From Lachnospiraceae bacterium (GTDB lineage Bacteria > Bacillota > Clostridia > Lachnospirales > Lachnospiraceae): DNA of 64,000 nucleotides. Within the stretch, counting starts at the first letter, position 1. Each line of letters starts with the position of its first letter. Below are positions 56,608-64,000 of the stretch, one piece after another. Under the pieces are notes generated by a model that saw only the letters and a list, made by a program, of their open reading frames with translations, was not told the origin of the DNA and searched no databases. Where the stretch lies: assembly GCA_017428105.1 (NCBI GenBank), contig JAFRRM010000017.1:1-64000 (forward strand), given 5' to 3'. A program made the translations under genes and the position numbers.

Positions 56608-58326
56608 GTGAGACCCGCGCCTGCCATGAGCACCGAAGAACGCCGGGCCATGGGCATGGTCTGGAACGGGGCGGAGGATTATACGATAACTCCGCCTTTT
56701 TTGTCTTACCGGCCGGACGGGCGCGCGGACTTTTACCGCAACACCGTGGTCGGCCTGGCGGTGAAATGGCTGGGCTGCGAGCCGCTGACGGCACTGTTTC
56801 AGTCCTGGTCCGGCAGCAGCCGGGCCGCCCTGTTCGACGGGATCGCGTGGCTCGGCATCGAACAGTACGTGTATGAAAAAGAACTGCCCCTCCGGCCCCA
56901 TCTGGCGGCGCTGCGGCGCGAATGCGCGGCAGAGTTTTTTGCTGGCCGGGGCGGTCTGTCCCGCCAGCAGATGATGGCCGGCGGCCCTTTGCTTCAGCAG
57001 CAGGCGGCCCGCTGGGAAACCGTGCTGGGCCGGGAACCGCGGTTTGTTTTTGCGAAAGAAAAACGATTGAAGGAAGCGCTGGAGCTTTCCGGGGACCTGA
57101 CGCCGGCGGAAGCGCTGCAGGCCCTGCGGGAAGTCCTGACGGATCATTTCCGCTTCAGCAATTTCCGTCTGTCCGGCGCACACCGGCCTTCCGAAGGCCG
57201 CAGCCTTTTCCTGCGGAGAGAGCGGTCTCACCGGGATTCCCTGCTGCAGCGGGGCGAGTGGGAAGACGCCCCCGGCGGACGGAGCACCCGGAGGACGGAG
57301 GCGGCCCGCGCCCGCGAGGAAGCGGACCGGGCATATATCGAAGCCTGCTTCGGCCCCCCCTGCCTGTCCGCACGGGAACTGGCGCGCATGGAGAAGGTCC
57401 TGTGCCGCGATGCGCATGCCCTCTGCCGCCTCTGGGTCACCGGAAACCGGCGGGAGAACGAAGACCCGGCGCAGCGGGAAGCCCTGCTGTTCGCCCGGGA
57501 AGCGGCGGAGCAGGCCGGGAAAAACGCGGACTTCATCCGCAAAGAACGCGTGATGGTGCAGGCCGGCATCCGCAGCCTTTCCGCCCGTCTGGCGGTGATG
57601 CTGGAAAACTTTGCGCAGGAACTGCCGGAGACCGGCGTCCGCGGCCGGCTCATGGGCGAGCGCGCGTACCGCATGCCCGTGCTGCAGGACCCGGCGGTGT
57701 TCCTGAAACCCGCGCAGGATCCGCGGCCGGACCTGTCCGTGGACCTTCTGCTGGACGCGTCCGCATCCCGCACCCGCTCCCAGGAAATGATCGCCGCCCA
57801 GGCCTATATGCTGGCGGAAAGCATGATGCACTGCGGGATCCCCGTCCGCGTCCTGTGCTTCCGCAGCCTGCGCGGGTACACCGTCCTGCAGATCCTGAAG
57901 GACGAAAAAGAGCGCGCCGCCGCCCCGATCCTGCAGTATTTCGCGGGCGGCTGGAACCGTGACGGCCTGGCGCTAAGGAGCCTGGAATACCTGGAGACCC
58001 TGCGGGAGGATCCGTCCTCCCGGAAACTGCTGCTGGTGCTGACGGACGCGCATCCGAGCGATTCCACGGAAATGCCGCCGGAAGGCCGCAGTCCTCTGAA
58101 ACGCAGCTATGACGGCGCTGCCGCGACGGAAGATACAGCCGCCGCCGCGGCGGATCTGCGGAAGAAAGGGATCCGCACTGCGGCCGTCTTCACCGGCTCC
58201 CATTCCCATCTGGAAGCCCTGAAAACCATTTACGGCAATCATTTCGTCCGCATCAGACATATGGAACAGCTGGCCCAGGAAGCCGGCACCCTGCTGGAGC
58301 AGGAACTGATCCAGTGGAGAGGATAG
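56608..58326 (+). CDS. VWA-domain protein (CoxE/NorD-like partner of MoxR)
   Basis: A 572-residue protein, started by a GTG with GGAGG 7 bp upstream. Residues about 1-360 are helical and without clear motifs. The C-terminal part (about 370-560) is a von Willebrand A domain with the MIDAS motif DLLLDASASR (DxSxS) and the later LLVLTDAHPSD. It would bind Mg2+ and a partner protein and act with the upstream MoxR ATPase. The target is unknown. Confidence 0.85.
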   Translation: MRPAPAMSTEERRAMGMVWNGAEDYTITPPFLSYRPDGRADFYRNTVVGLAVKWLGCEPLTALFQSWSGSSRAALFDGIAWLGIEQYVYEKELPLRPHLAALRRECAAEFFAGRGGLSRQQMMAGGPLLQQQAARWETVLGREPRFVFAKEKRLKEALELSGDLTPAEALQALREVLTDHFRFSNFRLSGAHRPSEGRSLFLRRERSHRDSLLQRGEWEDAPGGRSTRRTEAARAREEADRAYIEACFGPPCLSARELARMEKVLCRDAHALCRLWVTGNRRENEDPAQREALLFAREAAEQAGKNADFIRKERVMVQAGIRSLSARLAVMLENFAQELPETGVRGRLMGERAYRMPVLQDPAVFLKPAQDPRPDLSVDLLLDASASRTRSQEMIAAQAYMLAESMMHCGIPVRVLCFRSLRGYTVLQILKDEKERAAAPILQYFAGGWNRDGLALRSLEYLETLREDPSSRKLLLVLTDAHPSDSTEMPPEGRSPLKRSYDGAAATEDTAAAAADLRKKGIRTAAVFTGSHSHLEALKTIYGNHFVRIRHMEQLAQEAGTLLEQELIQWRG

Positions 58327-58344
58327 GAGAAGAAAGGAGCGGTC

Positions 58345-58680
58345 ATGTTCGAGAAAAAAACCGAGATCTACAAAAAGAAAGACAGGGAGACCTGGCAGCA
58401 GCTGACGGACGTCCTGAAGGCCGGCGGTCTGAAGATCTCCGCGGGCCATTACTTCGCCGACGTCGTCGCCTGCGGCGGCTGCGGCGCCAAACTGGACCCC
58501 CGCAACTTCGGCGCGAAAGGCGCGGCCGACCGGGACGTCTATTACATCCGCGTGAAGGAAACGGACCGCGACGCCGCGCTGAAGCTCATTCACGAAGCGG
58601 GCCTGGTGACCGTGGTGGACGAAGACGCGGCGCTGGACGCCGCGCAGCGGCTGCGGAAACGGGAAGAGGCGGAGAAGTAA
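58345..58680 (+). CDS. Small protein with CGGCG motif, last gene of the MoxR operon
   Basis: A 111-residue protein starting MFEKKTEIYKKKDRETW, with a central HYFADVVACGGCGAKLDP stretch whose two cysteines (CxxC) could bind a metal, then DVYYIRVKETDRDAALKLIHEAGLV, which looks like a ferredoxin-like beta-alpha-beta unit. It follows the VWA gene by 18 bp behind AAAGGAG. Family not recognised; it is a candidate client or metal carrier for the MoxR/VWA pair. Confidence 0.65.
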   Translation: MFEKKTEIYKKKDRETWQQLTDVLKAGGLKISAGHYFADVVACGGCGAKLDPRNFGAKGAADRDVYYIRVKETDRDAALKLIHEAGLVTVVDEDAALDAAQRLRKREEAEK

Positions 58681-58690
58681 GCCGGCCAAT

Positions 58691-58719
58691 AAAAAAGAAG
58701 GGAGGACCCTTCTTTTTTT
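58691..58719. terminator. Bidirectional rho-independent terminator
   Basis: A 12-bp stem (58691-58702 with 58707-58718) with a 4-nt loop and A/T-rich outer ends, between the MoxR operon and the convergent YhaN-like gene. Confidence 0.88.
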
Positions 58720-58742
58720 GTCCGCGCATGTCCGCGCGGGAA

Positions 58743-60518
58743 TTAATCCAGCATGATCTTCCGGAACGGGATCTCCGGATCCTCCGGCATGGTCTCTCCC
58801 TCCTCCGGGGAAGTGAACAGGAACACCTGTCCGCGATAGCTGCCGCGGAGCCAGGAAACGAGGGAAGCCAGACATTCGCCGCCGCAGGAAGCGAGGCTGC
58901 CGTCCAGGAAGAGGGGCATGGGCTCGTCCGGCCAGAGGAGGCGGATCATTGCCAGGCGGAAGGAGAAGTAGAGCTGCGCCAGCGTGACGGCGGAGAGGGC
59001 TTCCGGCGGGAGCAGATCCCCGTCCTGTTCGGCCAGCAGCTGCTGATCGCCGGTGATGCGGACGCCCCGGTACCGGCCGCCCGTGATCTCGCGGAAGATG
59101 CGGGAAGCGGCATCCGTCAGGGCGGCGCCGGGATCGGCGGCGGTGCGGGCCGAAAGTTCGGCGAGAGTCTCCACGGCTAGGTCCAGCGCCGCGATCTCTT
59201 CCTCCAACGCCTGATTCTTCTCCAGGACGGGCTGCAGGGCGGCTTCCTCCTCGCGGAGCTTCCGGACGTTGTCCTCCCAGCGCTCGCGCGCCAGGCGGCG
59301 GGTCAGATTTTCCTCCAGGTTCCGGCTGATGGCCTCGTTATCGCCCAGAATGCGGGAAAGTTCTTCCGTTTTATCCTGAAGGACCGCTTCCCGGTCTTCC
59401 AGGTAGGTGAAAGTTTCCGACACCTTGGTCAGGTACTCCTGCAGTTCCGCGGCTTCCTGAGCGGTGCCGGCCGCTTCGTGGGCGGGCATGTATTTCTCCA
59501 GCAGGCCGAGCAGGATCTTGCGGTTCTTTTCCTGGGCGGCCAGGGCGTCCTGCTTGCGGGAGAAACGGAGGGAGACCAGCAGGGCCAGGAAAAAGCCGAC
59601 GGAGGCCAGGGCGGCGCCGCCGTAGCGCTGGGTCTGGAAGGAATTCACCACCAACCAGAAAAACAGCAGCATCACGGGCAGCGACAGGTAGGAGATCAGC
59701 CTGACGGCTCCCGGGAAGAAACGGCTGTCCGCATAGCATTCTTCGAAATTCGCCAGGGACCCGGCCAGGACGGAGGCCGTTTCCAGATCCTTTTTGACGG
59801 CCTCCGGATCATCCAGGCGGCGTTCCCTGAGCAAGGCCTGGCGGGCCTGCAACTCGCGGGTCATATGGCTGCGTTCTTCGGTCAGACGGCGCGCGCGGGC
59901 TTCCTGGTCGGCGAGGCGCTCTTTTTCATCGTTCCAGTCCTCGGCGGCGGCGGAAAAATCGGCCTGCTGGGCTTCGGCCAGACCGCGGCGGACGGCGGCC
60001 ATGCGGGCGGCGGCTTCGGGCTGAAGCTGCTTCCGGAGCACGCGGCGTTTTTCCTTCAGGTCAGCCAGCGTGGTCCCGAGGACGATATCCTCATTGCCGC
60101 AGCTCTGCAGACTGAGGATGCGGCGGCGGCATTCGCCGGCCGGCGATCCTTCCGTGCCGGCGCCGGGCAGCCGGATGGTAAGCGTATGAGAATAGGTGTG
60201 AGGGGTCAGCGAAGGAGGCAGAGGAAGATCCGCTGCGGAGATGTCCCGCAGGCCGGCTTCCGTTTTCTCCCAGGCCGCCGCGCGGGGCGGCGTTCTGGTC
60301 AGGTCCCGTTCCACGCGGAAGGCGCGGCCGTCCCGCTCCCACTCGAGCGTCCCCCGGCCGGCTTCCTGCGCGGAGCCGAACAGAAGGGCGGAGAGGGCGG
60401 CGCGGAAGGTCCGTCCGCTGCCGCGGCTGCCGCAGATCAGGTTGAAGCCGTCGGCAAGATCGAATTCTTTGTCTGTCAGTTTTCCGAACTGATCAAGGGA
60501 ACAGCGCGTCAGTTTCAC
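58743..60518 (-). CDS. YhaN/SbcC-like coiled-coil protein with degraded ATPase motifs
   Basis: A 591-residue SMC-like protein: an N-terminal ATPase half, a long coiled coil (about 150-480) interrupted by two membrane helices (LISYLSLPVMLLFFWLVV and ALASVGFFLALLVSL), and a C-terminal half. The layout matches YhaN, the partner of the nuclease YhaO. The ATP-binding motifs depart from consensus. Walker A reads GSRGSGRT (Lys to Arg), the signature reads SAVTLAQ without its glycine, and Walker B reads LFLDGS where D-D/E is expected. The start overlaps the YhaO-like stop by 4 bp. Confidence 0.8.
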   Translation of the reverse strand: MKLTRCSLDQFGKLTDKEFDLADGFNLICGSRGSGRTFRAALSALLFGSAQEAGRGTLEWERDGRAFRVERDLTRTPPRAAAWEKTEAGLRDISAADLPLPPSLTPHTYSHTLTIRLPGAGTEGSPAGECRRRILSLQSCGNEDIVLGTTLADLKEKRRVLRKQLQPEAAARMAAVRRGLAEAQQADFSAAAEDWNDEKERLADQEARARRLTEERSHMTRELQARQALLRERRLDDPEAVKKDLETASVLAGSLANFEECYADSRFFPGAVRLISYLSLPVMLLFFWLVVNSFQTQRYGGAALASVGFFLALLVSLRFSRKQDALAAQEKNRKILLGLLEKYMPAHEAAGTAQEAAELQEYLTKVSETFTYLEDREAVLQDKTEELSRILGDNEAISRNLEENLTRRLARERWEDNVRKLREEEAALQPVLEKNQALEEEIAALDLAVETLAELSARTAADPGAALTDAASRIFREITGGRYRGVRITGDQQLLAEQDGDLLPPEALSAVTLAQLYFSFRLAMIRLLWPDEPMPLFLDGSLASCGGECLASLVSWLRGSYRGQVFLFTSPEEGETMPEDPEIPFRKIMLD

Positions 60519-61591
60519 CGCAGCACCTCCTGTTTTCCGCCTTCGGAGGCCAGCAGGGCGTCCAGGGCGTGATACAGCGCTTTCTGGCGGAGCGGGTCTT
60601 CGTCTCCGTCGGCGGGCGCCAGTTCGCGGACCGCGCGGCGCAGCAGGTCGTGTTCCGGCCGTTCTGCCAGGACGTCCCAGTCGTAGTCGGGCAGGGTCTC
60701 GTCGGTGACGCCGCTGACGGGCCCCAGGTCCAGCAGGGCGCCGCTGTCAAAACGCACGGCCGGATCCCGCCGGCCGGTCAGGATGAGACGGCAGACTTCG
60801 GAGCCGTCCGTCTGCAGACGCCGGCGCAGCAGGGCTTCCAGCGACGCCTGGGTCGTTTCCGGCGTGATGGTGATCCTCAGGTCCGTATAGGTAAAGCGCG
60901 AAAAACGGCGCCAGGCCAGCGTCAGGCCGCCGGCGTCCATCTCGCCCAGATAAAACCCGTGCTCGCCGGTCTCATTCCGGCTTAAGGGCTCGGGCGTCCC
61001 GGGCATGGCCGCCTTGCCGGCTTCGTTCAGGGACGGCCGGTGGACGTGGCCCATGGCGATGTAGTCCCAGCCCGCGTCCTTTAATGCCGTCACGTCCGCC
61101 GGCGCGTGATCCGGGTCGCCGCCGTGCAGCAGCAGGATGTGCCGCAGCCCGTTCCGGGGCGGCCGCACGCCCGCCGCGGGATTGTCCCGCAGGATCTCGC
61201 CGTCATAGCTGAAGCCGCTGACATCCGCGCCCCATTCCGGGAACGATACGGTCTGCAGCTGCGGCCCCGCCAGCAGCGTGACGTTTTCCGGGAACGCGTG
61301 CCGGCTGAACGCGCAGCCCGGCCGCAGGTAATCGTGATTCCCCGCGGTCAGCACCACTTTCGTCCGCTTCATCCGCGCGAACTGGGCGTCCGCCTCCTTC
61401 AGCATCGCCTCCGTGGGCGGAAAATGGAACAGGTCCCCCGCGATCAGCAGCAGATCGACCGCCTCCTGATCGCAGATGTCCGCGAACCGCTCCAGCGCAT
61501 GCCGCACGGCGTCCTCCCGCGCGGGGCCCCATGCCCTGTCCGCGTCCGGCTTTGCCCCGATATGCAGATCGGCTGTATGAATGAACCGCAT
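60515..61591 (-). CDS. YhaO/SbcD-like metallophosphoesterase nuclease
   Basis: A 358-residue Mre11/SbcD-like phosphoesterase with all metal-binding blocks: HTADLHIGA, IAGDLFHF, TAGNHDYL, LLHGGDP and MGHVHRP. The C-terminal 140 residues form a capping and partner-binding region. It would act as a DNA end-processing nuclease with the YhaN-like protein encoded next. GAGGTGAG lies before the ATG. First gene of a two-gene operon divergent from glgC. Confidence 0.9.
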   Translation of the reverse strand: MRFIHTADLHIGAKPDADRAWGPAREDAVRHALERFADICDQEAVDLLLIAGDLFHFPPTEAMLKEADAQFARMKRTKVVLTAGNHDYLRPGCAFSRHAFPENVTLLAGPQLQTVSFPEWGADVSGFSYDGEILRDNPAAGVRPPRNGLRHILLLHGGDPDHAPADVTALKDAGWDYIAMGHVHRPSLNEAGKAAMPGTPEPLSRNETGEHGFYLGEMDAGGLTLAWRRFSRFTYTDLRITITPETTQASLEALLRRRLQTDGSEVCRLILTGRRDPAVRFDSGALLDLGPVSGVTDETLPDYDWDVLAERPEHDLLRRAVRELAPADGDEDPLRQKALYHALDALLASEGGKQEVLR

Positions 61592-61798
61592 AACTCACCT
61601 CAGAAATTGATACGCCCAGTATACCGCTTTTTCCCCCGCAGGGCAAGAGGCGAACGGGCACGGGGAAACGGTCCTGCCGGGCGGGACATCCCCGGGGACG
61701 GCTCCGTTTTTTGCCGGGTTTTTTCCTCTTCCCTTTTTTCGGGCACTATGTTATAGTAAAGATGAATCTCCATAAGAAGCAAAAAGGAGGGATGCTTC

Positions 61799-63070
61799 AT
61801 GAAGAAACAGATGATCGCCATGCTGCTGGCAGGCGGGCAGGGAAGCCGCCTGGGAGCGCTGACGCAGGGGATGGCAAAGCCGGCGGTGGCTTTCGGGGGA
61901 AAGTACCGCATCATCGACTTTCCCTTAAGCAACTGCGTCAATTCCGGGGTGGACACCGTCGGTGTCCTGACCCAGTACCGGCCGCTGCAGCTCAACACCC
62001 ATATCGGGATCGGCATCCCGTGGGACCTGGACAAACAGTTCGGCGGGGTCACCATCCTGTCTCCCTATGAAAAGATCGGCGACAGCGAATGGTATACCGG
62101 GACGGCCAACGCCATCTACCAGAACATCGAGTTCATGGAACAGTACAGCCCGGAATACGTGCTGATCCTGTCCGGCGACCATATCTACAAGATGGACTAT
62201 GAGGACATGCTGAACCGTCATAAACAGACCGGCGCGGAGGCCACCATCGCGGTGATGCCCGTGCCGTGGGAAGACGCCAGCCGCTTCGGCATCGTGGTGG
62301 CGGACGAGACGGGCCACATCCGCGAATTCGAGGAAAAACCCGCCAATCCGCGCAGCAATCTGGCCTCCATGGGCATCTACATCTTCAACTACAGCTCGCT
62401 GAAGAACGCGCTGGAAGAACTGTCCCACGTGCCCGGCTGCGACTTCGGCATGCACGTGATCCCGTATCTGTTCCGCAAGAACGACAACCTGTACACTTAC
62501 GAATTCAACAGCTACTGGAAGGACGTCGGGACCCTGAGCACCTACTGGGAAGCCAACATGGAACTCACGGACCTGGTGCCCGAATTCAACCTGTATGAGG
62601 AATTCTGGCAGATCTACACGGCTTCCGAAGCCTATCCGCCGGCCTTCATCGCGCGGGAAGCCACCGTGCATTCGTCGGTGGTGGGCGACGGCTCGCTGGT
62701 CGAAGGGACCGTGATCCACTCGGTGCTGGGCGCCAACGTGCAGATCGGGGCCGGGGCCGTGGTGAAGGATTCGGTGCTGATGAACGGCGTGATCGTCGGA
62801 GCCGGCGCCGAACTGGACCGGGCCATCGTGGCGGAAGGCTGCGTGATCGGGGACAACACCAAGGTCGGCACGGGCTCTTTCGCCCCGTCCCAGCTGGATC
62901 CCCGGGTCTACAACAGCGACATCACCGTGATCGGGGCCGGGAGCACCGTGCCCGCGAACGTCAGGGTGGGCCGGAACGCAGCGATCATCGGCAAGACCGG
63001 TGAAGAAGATTATCCGGACGGAACACTTCCTTCCGGCGCCTACATCATCAAGAAGGGGGTCCGGTCATGA
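61799..63070 (+). CDS. glgC: Glucose-1-phosphate adenylyltransferase catalytic subunit
   Basis: A 423-residue ADP-glucose pyrophosphorylase, which makes ADP-glucose from ATP and glucose-1-phosphate for glycogen synthesis. Motifs are [20 protein letters not shown] (nucleotide binding, residues 11-30), [10 protein letters not shown] with the catalytic aspartate, and [11 protein letters not shown] for glucose-1-phosphate. A left-handed beta-helix of hexapeptide repeats fills the C-terminus. AAAGGAGGG precedes the ATG. Its stop overlaps the glgD start as ATGA, so both subunits are co-translated as in other Firmicutes. Confidence 0.96.
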   Translation: MKKQMIAMLLAGGQGSRLGALTQGMAKPAVAFGGKYRIIDFPLSNCVNSGVDTVGVLTQYRPLQLNTHIGIGIPWDLDKQFGGVTILSPYEKIGDSEWYTGTANAIYQNIEFMEQYSPEYVLILSGDHIYKMDYEDMLNRHKQTGAEATIAVMPVPWEDASRFGIVVADETGHIREFEEKPANPRSNLASMGIYIFNYSSLKNALEELSHVPGCDFGMHVIPYLFRKNDNLYTYEFNSYWKDVGTLSTYWEANMELTDLVPEFNLYEEFWQIYTASEAYPPAFIAREATVHSSVVGDGSLVEGTVIHSVLGANVQIGAGAVVKDSVLMNGVIVGAGAELDRAIVAEGCVIGDNTKVGTGSFAPSQLDPRVYNSDITVIGAGSTVPANVRVGRNAAIIGKTGEEDYPDGTLPSGAYIIKKGVRS

Positions 63071-64000
63071 AAGCAGTAGGTATCATTTTAGCGGGCGGCG
63101 GTTCCGAACGGATGCAGGCCCTGACCCAGCGGCGGGCCGTGGCGGCCATGCCCCTGGCCGGCACCTACCGCAGCGTGGACTTCGCGCTCAGTAACATGAG
63201 CAATTCCGGCGTGGGCACCGTGGCCGTGCTGACGCAGTACAGCACCCGTTCCCTGAACTTCCACTTAAGTTCTTCCAAATGGTGGGATTTCGGGCGCAAG
63301 CAGGGCGGCCTGTTCCTCCTCAACCCCACCATCACCCCGGAAAACGGCAACTGGTACGAAGGCACGGCGGACGCCCTGATCCAGAACCTGGATTTCATCG
63401 CGGAACGCCACGAACCCTACGTGGTCCTTGCCTCCGGCGACGGCGTTTACAAGCTGGATTTCAATAAAGTGCTGGAGCAGCACGTGGCGACCGGCGCCGA
63501 AGTGACGGTGGTCTGCAAGGAGATGAGCGGGGCGGAAAGCGGCCGTTTCGGCCTGCTGAAGACCGACGAGTCCGGCCGCATCATCGAATGGGCCGAAAAA
63601 GACGAGCACGGCCCGGCGGACGGCCTGGTGAACTGCGGCATCTACGTGGTGCGCCGCCGTCATCTGACCCAGGTCCTGGAAGAATGCCGGCGCCGCGGCG
63701 GCAAGGATCTGGTGCGCGACGTGCTGATCCCGAACCTGGATAAAAAGCGCATCATGTGCTACCGCCACGACGGCTACTGGATGAACATCGCCACCGTGGA
63801 ATCCTATTTCGCCTGCAACCATGACATGCTGGATCCGGCCCTGCGCCGCTACTTCTTCGTGGAAGAACCCGTGATCCACACTCGCGTGGACGATAACCCG
63901 CCCGCCAAGTTCAACGGCGTCGCGGAAGTCTCCAACAGCCTGGTGGCCGGCGGTGCCATCGTGAACGGCACGGTGGAGGACTCCGTCCTGTTCAAGAAGG
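63067..64000 (+). CDS. glgD: Glucose-1-phosphate adenylyltransferase regulatory subunit GlgD (cut by window end)
   Basis: The first 311 codons of a GlgC paralogue. It keeps the fold ([49 protein letters not shown]) but the catalytic [10 protein letters not shown] motif of GlgC reads [10 protein letters not shown], as in GlgD-type subunits that modulate GlgC. The reading frame is open to the last base of the window, and the beta-helix domain has just begun. Confidence 0.93.
   Translation, partial: MKAVGIILAGGGSERMQALTQRRAVAAMPLAGTYRSVDFALSNMSNSGVGTVAVLTQYSTRSLNFHLSSSKWWDFGRKQGGLFLLNPTITPENGNWYEGTADALIQNLDFIAERHEPYVVLASGDGVYKLDFNKVLEQHVATGAEVTVVCKEMSGAESGRFGLLKTDESGRIIEWAEKDEHGPADGLVNCGIYVVRRRHLTQVLEECRRRGGKDLVRDVLIPNLDKKRIMCYRHDGYWMNIATVESYFACNHDMLDPALRRYFFVEEPVIHTRVDDNPPAKFNGVAEVSNSLVAGGAIVNGTVEDSVLFKK

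Noticed and set aside
61592-61798. A riboswitch or terminator in the glgC upstream region
   Set aside because: Only short GC-rich pairings and T-runs were seen, with no conserved riboswitch core. A TATAGT -10-like box (61752-61757) has no matching -35.
1-64000. CRISPR arrays, tRNA and rRNA genes
   Set aside because: No regularly spaced repeats with unique spacers, no tRNA cloverleaf-like T-loop/acceptor patterns and no rRNA-conserved stretches were noticed. A dedicated scan (tRNAscan-SE, Infernal) would be decisive.

Overview
The window is high-GC (visibly near 60%), densely coded, and looks like a Clostridia-type Firmicute from an anaerobic, gut-like habitat. Support comes from the many lipoproteins with LAAC/LSGC lipoboxes and TEAP-rich linkers, strong AGGAGG ribosome sites, sigma-A promoters, split GlgC/GlgD and split transketolase genes, and anaerobic catabolic genes. 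No respiratory chain, rRNA or tRNA genes were seen. This is inference from gene content, not a phylogenetic placement.

Region 1 (1-10.6 kb): the 3' end of an IS3-family element, then a catabolic divergon. On the right-facing side are an enolase-superfamily enzyme and an opine-type dehydrogenase. On the left-facing side are a TAXI-TRAP binding protein, a fused TRAP permease and a second opine-type dehydrogenase. Both sides have near-perfect sigma-54 promoters. Between them lie a PrpR_N-type sigma-54 activator and rpoN itself, so the unit appears to carry its own dedicated control.

Region 2 (10.7-26 kb): a triple-repeat lipoprotein, a four-gene sugar ABC transporter, an AI-2E family/NhaC pair, a FakA/YloV-like fragment, diaminopropionate ammonia-lyase, a Zn/Cd-type P1B ATPase with a separate HMA protein under an ArsR-type operator, and a DUF3592 membrane protein.

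Region 3 (26-37.4 kb): two convergent operons, split by an unrelated block, that together resemble a transketolase-type sulfoquinovose pathway. The left operon has a GPH symporter, a YihQ-like GH31 glycosidase and a fucose/arabinose-isomerase-like protein. The right operon has transketolase N and C halves, an RpiB/LacAB-like isomerase lacking phosphate-sugar residues, and an iron alcohol dehydrogenase. The GH31 keeps some but not all of the sulfonate-pocket residues.

Region 4 (37.4-52.8 kb): mixed housekeeping and accessory genes. These include a CASTOR/POLLUX-like channel and a compact DNA-damage cassette (XRE-S24 repressor, SRAP protein, Y-family polymerase, YolD-like protein). Also present are Nudix and GNAT enzymes, a 3-hydroxyacyl-CoA dehydrogenase, a transglutaminase-like lipoprotein, a G3E-type GTPase-like protein and a shortened zinc alcohol dehydrogenase.

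Region 5 (53-64 kb): CstA; a membrane protein/MoxR ATPase/VWA protein/small protein operon; a convergent YhaN/YhaO-like pair whose ATPase motifs are degraded; and glgC plus the start of glgD. No gene-free stretch exceeds about 300 bases. The larger gaps (97-322, 6964-7163, 20969-21210, 52793-53073, 61592-61798) hold promoters, hairpins or repeats where listed.
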